Shown here one piece after another: positions 52,757 to 61,063 of a stretch of DNA of 64,000 nucleotides. Position 1 is the first letter of the stretch. The number at the start of each line of letters is the position of its first letter. Origin of the DNA: WHTK01 sp963711035 (lineage in GTDB: Bacteria > Chloroflexota > Dehalococcoidia > DSTF01 > WHTK01); the NCBI GenBank assembly GCA_963711035.1, contig CAVQCN010000001.1, positions 186,001-250,000 on the forward strand, given 5' to 3'. The notes under the pieces are model-generated. The model searched no databases. It was not told the DNA's origin and saw only the letters and a list, made by a program, of their open reading frames with translations. Both the position numbers and the translations under genes were made by a program.

Positions 52757-52780
52757 ATTCTGAGCCTGTTGGCTCAGAAT
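52757..52780. repeat. Dispersed-repeat-like hairpin
   Basis: ATTCTGAGCC-TGTT-GGCTCAGAAT is a perfect 10-bp stem inside GTCATTCTGAGCCTGTTGGC, a variant of the scattered TCATTCTGAGC...AGAATCTC intergenic family. It is related to the arms of the repeat at 9172-9396. Confidence 0.65.
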
Positions 52781-52833
52781 CTCCCTCGGCACCAGGCCTC
52801 GAGCTCAGCAAGCACGAGCATAAAGCCAACTTT

Positions 52834-52868
52834 CAAAGAGGCGCTGCAACTCTCGCAGCGCCTCTTTG
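52834..52868. terminator. Bidirectional terminator
   Basis: CAAAGAGGCGCTGC pairs perfectly over 14 bp with 52855-52868 around a 7-base loop. The stem ends in TTTG on the plus strand. It lies between the second MetE-like gene and the convergent small gene ending at 52884. Confidence 0.75.
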
Positions 52869-52883
52869 ATCGATAGCCCAGAT

Positions 52884-53066
52884 TCAGCTCTGTTTCGCGC
52901 CCTCGGCCTGCTGAGCGCGCTTCGCCAGCGCTTCTTGAATCGTGCGCGGCAGTCCGGGGCGGCAGCCGCACTGCTGCTGATGCTCCAGGTGCCACTCGAT
53001 GCGCTGGTCCAGTGTTGGGTTCTTCGGCATGGGGTGCGCCTTGTGCCATTCGGCGTTGATCGGCAT
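52884..53066 (-). CDS. Conserved small hypothetical protein
   Basis: 60 residues: MPINAEWHKAHPMPKNPTLD, then RIEWHLEHQQQCGCRPGLP. The His/Trp/Cys pattern (WH, WHLEH, CGC) looks like a metal-binding or nucleic-acid-linked miniprotein. The motif is recalled from short hypothetical proteins of several phyla, but no function is known to me. It starts 21 bases after the permease stop, so it is probably the last gene of that operon. Confidence 0.7.
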   Translation of the reverse strand: MPINAEWHKAHPMPKNPTLDQRIEWHLEHQQQCGCRPGLPRTIQEALAKRAQQAEGAKQS

Positions 53067-53087
53067 CGCTTCACTCCTTCCGATGAG

Positions 53088-56078
53088 CTACTCGTAGCGC
53101 AGGGCCTGCGCCGGGTACACGCGCGACGCCTGTCGCGCCGGCAGATACGCCGTCAGCAGCGCCGCGCCGAGCACCAATGCGTAGATGATCGCCAGGTTGA
53201 GCCACGGCACCGCGAACCGCAGGCCCTCCCAGCTCGCCTGCCGTTGCGAGTCGTCGATGATGTTGTACGAGAGGATCAGCCCCAGGATCGTCCCCACGAC
53301 CAGGCCGGCAACGGCGACCATCGACGACTCGATCAGGAAGCTGAGCTGCACGCGCCCCTGCTCGAAGCCGATGGCCCGCATCACGCCGATCTCCTGGCGC
53401 CGCTCGACCACAGTGCGAGCGCTGATCACTGCCAGGGCGGCGACGCCGACCACGAGTCCGAGGCCGATGAAGCCCTGCAGCAGATAGTTGAAGGTGCGAT
53501 TCACCGAGACGATGTCGGCGAGGTCGTCCTTGACCTCAGTCGCCTGCATGCCGTTGCCGAGGAAGGAGGACTCCAGCGCCTCCGCCAGCCGATCGGTGTC
53601 GGCCGGGTTCTTCACCTGGATCAGATGGGCGATAGGCGTCGCGCGGTCCGGGAAGGCCTGCTCGACGAAGCGTTGCGACGTCGTGATGCCGATCATGTAG
53701 TCCGGGATGACGTCCGGCAGGATGCCGATGATCGTCAGGTGGTGCATCTCGCCCGTCAGCGGGTCCTTCACGTCGATCGGGATCGGGTTGAAGGTACCGT
53801 CCTCGACGAAGAAGCCCTGCAGATGAAAGTCCGGTCCCGCCGGGGCGATGTTGAACTGCTGCCGGCGCGGCGCAGGCAGACCGTCAACCACCGCCAGGCT
53901 CGGGTCGTTCTTCACCGCCTCCCAGACGGCCTGCGGCGAGTCGTACCCCTTGGCGATCGCGGCCATGCCATACGTGGTGTAATCGAAGAACGAATCGCTG
54001 AGGCCGCGCAGCGGGTAGTTGCCAAAATCGAGATTGGTATCAGACTGCTTGACGTCGACGGGCACCAGGCTCTGGGCCGAGATCACGCCGAAGTCGTCGC
54101 GGTTCAGGTCGGGATTGGCCTCGATCGCCTGCCCCAGGTCAGGGATCGGGTTGACCTGGACGGTGCTGGCGCGGATGTCGTAGCCGCCGCCGAACTGCTG
54201 CACGTTGTTGAACGCGTCCGTGAACGCCGTCGTCACGGTGCCGCCGATTACCAGCGTGAACACGACCAGCGTGAACATGGCCAGCGTCATGCCGGTACGG
54301 AACCGGTTGGTCAGGGGATACGTGAGCGCCGTCTTGAGCGTGGCGGTCCACGCCGGCAGGCGCTTCACCGTCAAGAGCACCCCCTGCACCACGAGGTCGG
54401 AGTTGTAGATCACCAGCCACGTGACGCCGATGACGGTCACCAAACCGCCGATGATCCAGATGTTGAAGTCCATGGCCAGGTTGCCGGTCACGGATTCGAC
54501 CCAGCGCCAGGGGAGCATCCAGATCAGGACCAGCAGGGTGCCGGCGAAGCTGAAGGCAGGCCGGTCCGGCAGGCCGGCCCAGCGAGCCAGCGGCACCAGG
54601 GCCAGGATCAGGAGCGAGATGCCCAGGTACAGCGGCGCCGCCTGCGCGGAGGAATCGCCCAGGTACACGAGCAGCGCACCCAGCGCGATCGCGATGCCAC
54701 CCCAGACGAGCGAGGCCCGGCCGCGCGTGTTAATCGAAGGCTCTGGCAGGTTCCGGATCGCGGCGACGATGTTGAGCACGCTGACGCGCCAGGCCGATAT
54801 CGTCACGACGATGAAGGTCAGGACGACTCCCATCGCGTAGGCCGTGATCATGCTGCGCGGGCTCACCGTGAAGCTCACGTCGACGCCAACGTCCGTAAGC
54901 AGCTTGTCCAGCCCCAGGATCATGAGGCGAGCCACGCCCACGCCGGCCAATGTGCCGACGGCTGCGGCGGCCATGTCGTAGATCAACCCCTCGAACATGA
55001 ACATCTCGACCAGGTGGATTCGCTCCGTGCCCACGGCGCGGGCGATGCCCATCTCCGGCTTGCGCTCGCCCGCCAGCATGACGAAGAGCAGGAAGATCAT
55101 CAGGACGCCGGCCGCAATCGAGAAGCTGCCGAAGGTGATGAAGAAGTTGGTGAAGAGGGCGCCGGCATCGTCAGCGCTCTTCAGGTCCTCGCGCTTGGTC
55201 GGCTCAACGGCCAGACCGAGGCGATCGAGGGTAGGCTGGATGGCGCTGATCACCTGGTCCGTGTACTTGACGCCGCCAGCCGCGCCGCCTTTGTTCGAGA
55301 TGATGATGTGCTGCAGCATGCCCTGCTGGCCGAACAGGTCCTGCGCGGCGCTGAGCGGCATCATCAGGCCGTCATCCGCCGTTCCCATCGGGAAGTCGAC
55401 GATGTCCTTCACCGTGACGACCTTCTGCGACGCCGTCGAATACAGCGCGATCTGGTCGCCGGGCGAGGCCTTCAGGTCGTCCGCCGTCTTCTGGTTGATG
55501 AACACCTCGCCGGGCGCGAGCGACGCGAGATCGAGCGCCTGGCCCTGCTTGTTGTGGATCGTGCCGAAGCCGTCCATGTAGTTCGGGTCGATGCCAAGCA
55601 CCGAAACCCGTGGCTCCGTCTGGCGGGATGTCAGGTTCTGCGTACCGACCTCTTCGATGATCGCCGGAGCAACGCCGTCCACCAGCGGCGACTGCATAGC
55701 CGTCTGGCGCACCTGGTCGAAGTTGGACTGATCGAAGTACTTCAGCGCGACCTGCTCGCCGGTAACCTCCACGTCGCTCTCGACGGTGGAGGAAACGACC
55801 TCATCGACGTTGCCCAGGGAATGCAGCACGGAGCCGCGCGCCGACAGGCCAATCGTGTCGCCCGTCGCCAGCGCGGAGGTGATGATCGTCGTCGCCAGTG
55901 TCAGACCGAGGATGATGAGCAGCGAACGGCCCCAGCGCCGCGGGATGTTGCGTGCCGAGAGGCGCAGCAGCACGGGCTGACGCAGCGCCAGGAACAGCGA
56001 CCACGCCACCACGATGATGAGGCCCACGACGAACACCCACATGACAGTGTTCATGGGCAGGCCGAAAAGCTCGGTCAT
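53088..56078 (-). CDS. FtsX-type ABC transporter permease (large)
   Basis: 996 residues with two FtsX-like halves, an N-terminal helix and about ten membrane segments in all. The first FtsX block holds ERKPEMGIARAVGTERIHLV and the second ERRQEIGVMRAIGFEQGRVQ. Two large outer domains lie before each block. The family moves lipids, lipoproteins or peptides by mechanotransmission. It starts 1 base after the small upstream gene and shares an operon with the ATPase at 56431. Substrate unknown. Confidence 0.9.
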   Translation of the reverse strand: MTELFGLPMNTVMWVFVVGLIIVVAWSLFLALRQPVLLRLSARNIPRRWGRSLLIILGLTLATTIITSALATGDTIGLSARGSVLHSLGNVDEVVSSTVESDVEVTGEQVALKYFDQSNFDQVRQTAMQSPLVDGVAPAIIEEVGTQNLTSRQTEPRVSVLGIDPNYMDGFGTIHNKQGQALDLASLAPGEVFINQKTADDLKASPGDQIALYSTASQKVVTVKDIVDFPMGTADDGLMMPLSAAQDLFGQQGMLQHIIISNKGGAAGGVKYTDQVISAIQPTLDRLGLAVEPTKREDLKSADDAGALFTNFFITFGSFSIAAGVLMIFLLFVMLAGERKPEMGIARAVGTERIHLVEMFMFEGLIYDMAAAAVGTLAGVGVARLMILGLDKLLTDVGVDVSFTVSPRSMITAYAMGVVLTFIVVTISAWRVSVLNIVAAIRNLPEPSINTRGRASLVWGGIAIALGALLVYLGDSSAQAAPLYLGISLLILALVPLARWAGLPDRPAFSFAGTLLVLIWMLPWRWVESVTGNLAMDFNIWIIGGLVTVIGVTWLVIYNSDLVVQGVLLTVKRLPAWTATLKTALTYPLTNRFRTGMTLAMFTLVVFTLVIGGTVTTAFTDAFNNVQQFGGGYDIRASTVQVNPIPDLGQAIEANPDLNRDDFGVISAQSLVPVDVKQSDTNLDFGNYPLRGLSDSFFDYTTYGMAAIAKGYDSPQAVWEAVKNDPSLAVVDGLPAPRRQQFNIAPAGPDFHLQGFFVEDGTFNPIPIDVKDPLTGEMHHLTIIGILPDVIPDYMIGITTSQRFVEQAFPDRATPIAHLIQVKNPADTDRLAEALESSFLGNGMQATEVKDDLADIVSVNRTFNYLLQGFIGLGLVVGVAALAVISARTVVERRQEIGVMRAIGFEQGRVQLSFLIESSMVAVAGLVVGTILGLILSYNIIDDSQRQASWEGLRFAVPWLNLAIIYALVLGAALLTAYLPARQASRVYPAQALRYE

Positions 56079-56079
56079 C

Positions 56080-56421
56080 TCAGCCCTTCGTACTCTCCGA
56101 AGCCAGCGGTGCGAAGGCCTGGCTTAGCTCCTGGAAGATGACGTCATAGTGCTCGCGGCCGGGCGGCTGTCGCAGGAACATCGTGAACTCCGCGACCTGC
56201 TCGTCGTAGAAGCCGCTGGCCACGCCGGCATCCGCCGCTTCGGCCGTCGCCCAGAACGTCAGCAGCAGGCCCTTGCCCTCCGGCGACGCGAGGATGACCT
56301 CGCCTTCGCAGCCGAGATGCTCACGCAGGCGAGGCAGGATGCGCTCCCGGAACAGGTCCAGCGCGTCCGAGATGCTGATTCGCAGCGTGTCGATTTCGAA
56401 CATGGTGACGCGTGCTTGCAT
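56080..56421 (-). CDS. Small ABM-like (dimeric alpha/beta barrel) protein
   Basis: 113 residues. FRERILPRLREHLGCEGEVI and GLLLTFWATAEAADAGVASG have the pattern of antibiotic-biosynthesis-monooxygenase-like ferredoxin folds, usually dimers. The ATG at 56421 has AGGAGG 4 bases upstream. It is sandwiched between an ABC ATPase (9 bases) and its permease (1 base), so it is co-translated with them. Its role in a transporter operon is unclear. Confidence 0.7.
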   Translation of the reverse strand: MQARVTMFEIDTLRISISDALDLFRERILPRLREHLGCEGEVILASPEGKGLLLTFWATAEAADAGVASGFYDEQVAEFTMFLRQPPGREHYDVIFQELSQAFAPLASESTKG

Positions 56422-56430
56422 GGCGCCTCC

Positions 56431-57174
56431 TCAGGACGGGATGACTTCGTCCACGATCTGACCGTCCATCATGCGGACGATGCGATGACCGCGGCGCCCG
56501 ATGCTGATGTCGTGGGTGACGAGGGCGAAGGTCACGCCGCGCTCCTGGTTGAGGCGGCACATGAGATTGATGATCTCCTCGGCATTGGTGCTGTCGAGGT
56601 CGCCGGTGGGCTCGTCCGCCCAGACGATGGCCGGGTCGTTGACGAGGGCGCGGGCAATCGTGACGCGCTGACGCTCGCCACCAGAGAGCTCGCCGGGGCG
56701 GTTGTTGGCCCGCTTGCGCAGCCCGACCATGTCGAGCGCGTCGAGCGCGCGCCGGCGCGCCTCGCTCGTCGGCACGCCGGTGAGCAGCAGCGGCATCTCG
56801 ATGTTCTCAGCGGCGCTCAGCACGGCCAGCAGGTTGTAGAACTGGAATACGAAGCCCATGCGCCGGGCCCGGTAACGCGTACGCTCTCGATCAGACATCG
56901 AACTCAGCGATACGCCCTCGATGAACACATCGCCGCCCGATATCGAGTCGAGCCCGGAAAGGCAGTTGAGGAGCGTGGTCTTGCCACAACCGGAGGGCCC
57001 CATGATGGTCACGATCTCGCCGCGCGCGATCGAGAGGCTGACGCCGCGCAAGGCTTCCACCTTGACGCGGCCCGCGTCGTAGACCTTGGCCACATTTACG
57101 GCGTGGACCATGAGGTCCGAGGCGGCTGGATCGGTCGGTCGAGTCTCCGGAGGGCCGATGGTCTCCGTCGTCAT
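56431..57174 (-). CDS. ABC transporter ATP-binding protein (MacB/LolD group)
   Basis: 247 residues. Walker A GPSGCGKTT, signature LSGGERQR, Walker B IVWADEPTGDLD, and FALVTHDISIG for the switch His. It powers the large FtsX-type permease downstream. The ATG at 57174 has GAGGTG upstream; an upstream in-frame start adds 28 residues without similarity. Confidence 0.92.
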   Translation of the reverse strand: MTTETIGPPETRPTDPAASDLMVHAVNVAKVYDAGRVKVEALRGVSLSIARGEIVTIMGPSGCGKTTLLNCLSGLDSISGGDVFIEGVSLSSMSDRERTRYRARRMGFVFQFYNLLAVLSAAENIEMPLLLTGVPTSEARRRALDALDMVGLRKRANNRPGELSGGERQRVTIARALVNDPAIVWADEPTGDLDSTNAEEIINLMCRLNQERGVTFALVTHDISIGRRGHRIVRMMDGQIVDEVIPS

Positions 57175-57367
57175 CTTGCACCTCATATCCGGCATCGCCG
57201 AACCGTCCTGTCCGTCCTCGATCTGCCGGTGCTTCGGGTGCAGTCTGCGGGAGTGCAACCGACTTCATCAGTGCCGAAAGCACGAGAATTTGGCCTGCCG
57301 AATGGCAGGCCATCGAGCGCCAAACCACGCGGCGCCCAGGATGCCGGCGTCTGCTACATTGGCGCCG

Positions 57368-58000
57368 ATGCCTGACACAACGCCGCATTGTCCCGGCCCC
57401 TGCCGCCCCCTGGTCCTGGCATCGACTTCGCCGCGACGCCGCGACCTGCTGCGCGGCCTCGGCCTGCGCTTCGAACTCGATGCCGCCGAGATCGACGAGA
57501 CGCTGCCGCCCGGCGCCAACATCGACGAGGCCGTCGTCGACCTGGCGCTGCAGAAGGCGCGCCAGGTCGCGCCGCGCCATCCCGAGTCGCTGATCGTCAC
57601 CGCCGACACGCTGGTAGAGCTGGAGGGACGCATCTTCAGCAAGCCCGCCGGCGCGGACGAGGCGCGGACCATGCTGCGCGAGATGAGCGCGCGCTGCCAT
57701 CGCGTGGCCAGCGGTCTCGTCCTGCTCGATGCCGCTTCGGGACGCGCATCGACACGGCTGGTCGAGACGATGGTCACCTTTCGCGAGATGACGGGAGCGG
57801 AGATAGACGCCTACGTTGCGACGGGCGAGCCGTTCGACAAGGCCGGCGCCTACGGCATCCAGGGCCTCGGCGCCGTCTTCGTGCAGCGCATTGAAGGCGA
57901 CTACTACAACGTTGCCGGCCTGCCCATCGAAGCGCTGAACCAGCTGCTGACCGAGGCCGGCTGCTGCATCATCTGCCGCCACCTGCTGGACCGGGCCTGA
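57368..58000 (+). CDS. maf: Maf family nucleotide pyrophosphatase
   Basis: 210 residues. LVLASTSPRRRDLLRGLGL is the Maf signature, with TADTLVELEGRIFSKPAG (catalytic Asp) and KAGAYGIQGLGAVFVQRIEG. The last motif is typical of the dTTP/UTP-cleaving YhdE branch. It hydrolyses non-canonical or excess nucleotides and may restrain division. The ATG at 57368 is chosen because the earlier frame has no family similarity. A Cys-rich end (AGCCIICRHLL) is unusual. The flavoprotein gene follows after 4 bases. Confidence 0.9.
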   Translation: MPDTTPHCPGPCRPLVLASTSPRRRDLLRGLGLRFELDAAEIDETLPPGANIDEAVVDLALQKARQVAPRHPESLIVTADTLVELEGRIFSKPAGADEARTMLREMSARCHRVASGLVLLDAASGRASTRLVETMVTFREMTGAEIDAYVATGEPFDKAGAYGIQGLGAVFVQRIEGDYYNVAGLPIEALNQLLTEAGCCIICRHLLDRA

Positions 58001-58004
58001 GCCG

Positions 58005-59168
58005 GTGGACTACGACGTCGTAGTCGTGGGGGGCGGCGCGGCTGGGCTCATGTGCGCCATGCAGGCCGGCCAGCGCGGTCGCTCCGTCCTCGTCATCGAG
58101 AGCAACGCGACGATGGGCCGCAAGATCCTCATTTCCGGCGGCGGTCGCTGCAACTTCACCAACCTCTATGCCGCGCCGGAGCACTACATCTCGCGCAACC
58201 CGCACTTCAGCAAGTCGGCCATGGCGCGCTACACGCCGGCAGACTTCATCGAACTGGTGGAGCGCCATGCCATCGCCTATCACGAGAAGAAGCTGGGGCA
58301 GCTCTTCTGCGACGGCAGCGCCCGCCAGGTCCTCGATATGCTGCTGGACGAATGCAACGCGGCCGGCGTCCAGCGCCTGCACACACACGTAACCTCCGTG
58401 GCCAAAAACGAGAGCTTTGACATCGAGACCGACGCCGGCGCCGTTGAGGCGTCATCGCTCGTCGTTGCCACGGGCGGCCTTTCGATCCCGAAGATGGGCG
58501 CAACCGACTTCGGCTACCGCATCGCGAAACAATTCGGCCTCGCCATCGTCGAGCCGAAGCCGGGTCTCGTGCCGCTCACTTTCGCCGGCGCCGACCGTGC
58601 GTTCTGCGCCGATCTGAGCGGCGTCTCGGTCGACGTGGTCGTGAACTGCGGCGGCGAATCGTTCCGCGAGAACCTGCTCTTCACGCACGACGGCCTCAGC
58701 GGCCCGGCGATCCTGCAGATCTCCAGCTACTGGTCGCCCGGCGGGACGATCAGCATCGACCTTCTGCCGGACTGCTCGGCGCTGGAGCTGCTCACCGAAG
58801 CGCAGGCAGACGAGCGAGAACTCGTCACGCTGCTGAGCGAGCGCCTGCCGCGGCGCTTCGCCCAGGCCTGGTGCCGCCGCTACGCTTCCAGCCGACCGCT
58901 GCGCAGCTACTCGCCGCGTGAGCTGGAGGACGTAGCCCGCTTGCTGCACGCGTGGCGGTTGACGCCGGCCGGCACGCGCGGCTTCGACAAGGCGGAGGTC
59001 ACGGTCGGCGGCATCGACACGGACGAGTTATCGTCGCGAACCATGGAGGCTCGACGCGTGCCCGGCCTCTACTTCATCGGCGAGGTGGTGGATGTCACCG
59101 GCTGGCTGGGCGGCTACAACTTCCAGTGGGCCTGGGCTTCCGGCTTCGCAGCAGGACAGAGCGTTTAA
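58005..59168 (+). CDS. HI0933-type NAD(P)/FAD-dependent oxidoreductase
   Basis: 387 residues. The FAD-binding VVVGGGAAGLMCAMQAG, then GRKILISGGGRCNFTN and VVATGGLSIPKMGATDFGY, are hallmarks of the HI0933/YhiN family. The C-terminal GLYFIGEVVDVTGWLGGYNF completes the FAD site. The reaction is not established for the family. The start is GTG, 4 bases after maf, so the two are probably co-transcribed. Confidence 0.92.
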   Translation: MDYDVVVVGGGAAGLMCAMQAGQRGRSVLVIESNATMGRKILISGGGRCNFTNLYAAPEHYISRNPHFSKSAMARYTPADFIELVERHAIAYHEKKLGQLFCDGSARQVLDMLLDECNAAGVQRLHTHVTSVAKNESFDIETDAGAVEASSLVVATGGLSIPKMGATDFGYRIAKQFGLAIVEPKPGLVPLTFAGADRAFCADLSGVSVDVVVNCGGESFRENLLFTHDGLSGPAILQISSYWSPGGTISIDLLPDCSALELLTEAQADERELVTLLSERLPRRFAQAWCRRYASSRPLRSYSPRELEDVARLLHAWRLTPAGTRGFDKAEVTVGGIDTDELSSRTMEARRVPGLYFIGEVVDVTGWLGGYNFQWAWASGFAAGQSV

Positions 59169-59199
59169 GATCGGCGCAAACACAGAGGAGGAACCGGAG

Positions 59200-60228
59200 A
59201 TGCAGATCGACCTGGGCCTGGACCCGTCACGCCTTCCCTACGAAGAGCAGCGCAGCCTGCACGAAGCCGCCGCTCGCCTCGGCTACGAACGCATCTGGAC
59301 GCACGGCGGTGGCGATCCGTTCCTGCTCTGCATGAATCGCTGGCAGGACAGCCTGGCGGCGCGTCCGGGTGGCATCGGTACCGCCATCGGCGTCGCGCCG
59401 GTGCCGATGCGCAGCCCTTACGCCTTCGCCGTCAGCACCGCGGCAGCAGCGGGTATGACCGGCGGGCGCTTCGTCCTCGGCCTGGGCTCCGGCAGCATCT
59501 ATTCCGCTGCTTATCGCCACACCTGGGGCATCCAGGAGCGCTCGGCTCTGACCCTCGTACGTAACTACCTGACGACGGTGCGCGCGTTTCTGGCCGGCGA
59601 GACGGTCGACTTCGAAAGCGCCGACTTCACCTACCGCGGTGCGCGCCTGGCCGGCGAGCCGCAGCCAGCGCCGATCTACCTCGGCGCGCTCGGCGCGGAA
59701 ATGGCGCGCCTCGGCGGCGAGCTGTCGGACGGCCTCGTGCTGAGCTGGTTCACGTCCGGCCAGGTCGACTGGGTCCGCGAGCGCGTCCGCGAGGGCACGG
59801 CCCGCTCCGGCCGCGATCCTGGCGGCGTGAAGATCGCCACCAACGTGCGCGTCTGCATCGACGACAACGTCGGTGCGGCGCGACAGGCGCTGGCGCGCGC
59901 CATGATCACCTACGTCTCGGCACCTGCCGGCGTGGCGACGCCGATGGTCTATCGCCCTCACCTCGAGCGCATGGGCTTCGGGCCGGAGCTGGCGAACATC
60001 GACGCCATGGTCGAAAAAGGCGCCGATAGGGAGCAGATCATCGCCGACTTCCCGGAGCGTCTGCTGCAGGAGCTCGGCTACTATGGGCCCGCCGCCGGCG
60101 CCGCCGCGGCCGTCAAGCGCATCGCCGGCAACGCCGACGCCGCCATCGTCCGGGTCGTGCCGTCGCGCGCGGACGCACAGGCAGCGCTGGCCGTGATGCA
60201 GGCGTGCGAGCCGGCAAAGATCGGCTAA
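59200..60228 (+). CDS. LLM class flavin-dependent oxidoreductase
   Basis: 342 residues. A luciferase-like TIM barrel: EAAARLGYERIWTHGGGDPF, GTAIGVAPVPMRSPYAFAVS, GRFVLGLGSGS and a C-terminal insertion. Such enzymes use FMN or F420 to oxidise alcohols, alkanes or tetrahydromethanopterin analogues. The GLGSG motif resembles F420-using members, but I cannot decide. GAGGAGGAA precedes the ATG; the upstream extension overlaps the previous gene and is not used. Confidence 0.88.
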   Translation: MQIDLGLDPSRLPYEEQRSLHEAAARLGYERIWTHGGGDPFLLCMNRWQDSLAARPGGIGTAIGVAPVPMRSPYAFAVSTAAAAGMTGGRFVLGLGSGSIYSAAYRHTWGIQERSALTLVRNYLTTVRAFLAGETVDFESADFTYRGARLAGEPQPAPIYLGALGAEMARLGGELSDGLVLSWFTSGQVDWVRERVREGTARSGRDPGGVKIATNVRVCIDDNVGAARQALARAMITYVSAPAGVATPMVYRPHLERMGFGPELANIDAMVEKGADREQIIADFPERLLQELGYYGPAAGAAAAVKRIAGNADAAIVRVVPSRADAQAALAVMQACEPAKIG

Positions 60229-60349
60229 CGGCCGAGCGACCCAGCCAGGACGAGCCGTTTGGGCCTGTAGACGTAATCCGCAGTCTGAGTAGAATCTGCT
60301 CACTAAATAGCGCAGTCCGCGGCGACAGAGCGAGAAGCAGAGGTGATAG

Positions 60350-60877
60350 ATGCTGAAGATCCTGGCCACTCTTGACGAGTCCTCGTTGTCGGAGCAAGTC
60401 TTGCCGCTCCTCGAAAAGCTGACCAGCGAAGCGCCCGCCGAAGTCGTCTTGCTGACCGTCGTCGATCAGCCGCACGCGACCGTGGCCGAACATCCCCCGG
60501 CCGACTCCCCCCACCCCAGCGCCGGCACGATCGACGCGCCCGCTGTCACGCCGACGCATCTGATGCCGATGCCGCCACATCGCATGGCCGAGAGCATGGA
60601 CCAGGCCGTCGAGCGCGCCCTCGACGAGGGCAAGGACCGCCTCGAGAACTTCGCCGCCCCGCTACGCGCACGCGGCGTCCGCGTCGAGACGGCGGTGAAC
60701 GTGAACCCGGACGCCTCAGCCGCGATCAGCGATTACGCCCAGAGGCACGCCGTCGACATGATCGTCATGGCCACGCACGGCCGCAGCGGCCTCAGCGCGC
60801 TGATCCAAGGCAGCGTTGCGGCTCGCGTACTCTCCTCCGGCGTGGCGCCCGTCCTGCTGGTCAAGCCCAAGAGCTAG
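60350..60877 (+). CDS. Universal stress protein (UspA family)
   Basis: 175 residues. KILATLDESSLSEQVLPLLE starts the fold, and VMATHGRSGLSALIQGSVAA is the ATP-binding GxxGx9G(S/T) motif of the ATP-type Usp. A His/Pro-rich insertion (about 45-80) distinguishes it. A -10-like TAGAAT at 60290-60295 lies upstream. It probably binds ATP as a dimer under starvation or stress. Confidence 0.92.
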   Translation: MLKILATLDESSLSEQVLPLLEKLTSEAPAEVVLLTVVDQPHATVAEHPPADSPHPSAGTIDAPAVTPTHLMPMPPHRMAESMDQAVERALDEGKDRLENFAAPLRARGVRVETAVNVNPDASAAISDYAQRHAVDMIVMATHGRSGLSALIQGSVAARVLSSGVAPVLLVKPKS

Positions 60878-61063
60878 GCCATTGCACGGCGGCGAACTGC
60901 GCGGGGTGTTTCTACCCGACGAAGCGCGGCAAGAACCGCCCCGACAACCCGTCAGCTCCCGTCTAGCGATTGACGAGGCTGCAGCCCTGGCACTCTAGGG
61001 ACGGGCATCACGGGTCGAGTACTATGGGAAGACGATTCGTTTTCTCCTGGAGACGCATCCTCC

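Noticed and set aside
52866..56141. Plus-strand open frame of 1091 codons opposite the ABC permease
   Set aside because: Composition is Arg/His/Gln-rich with no recognisable fold; it is an antisense shadow of the FtsX-type permease.
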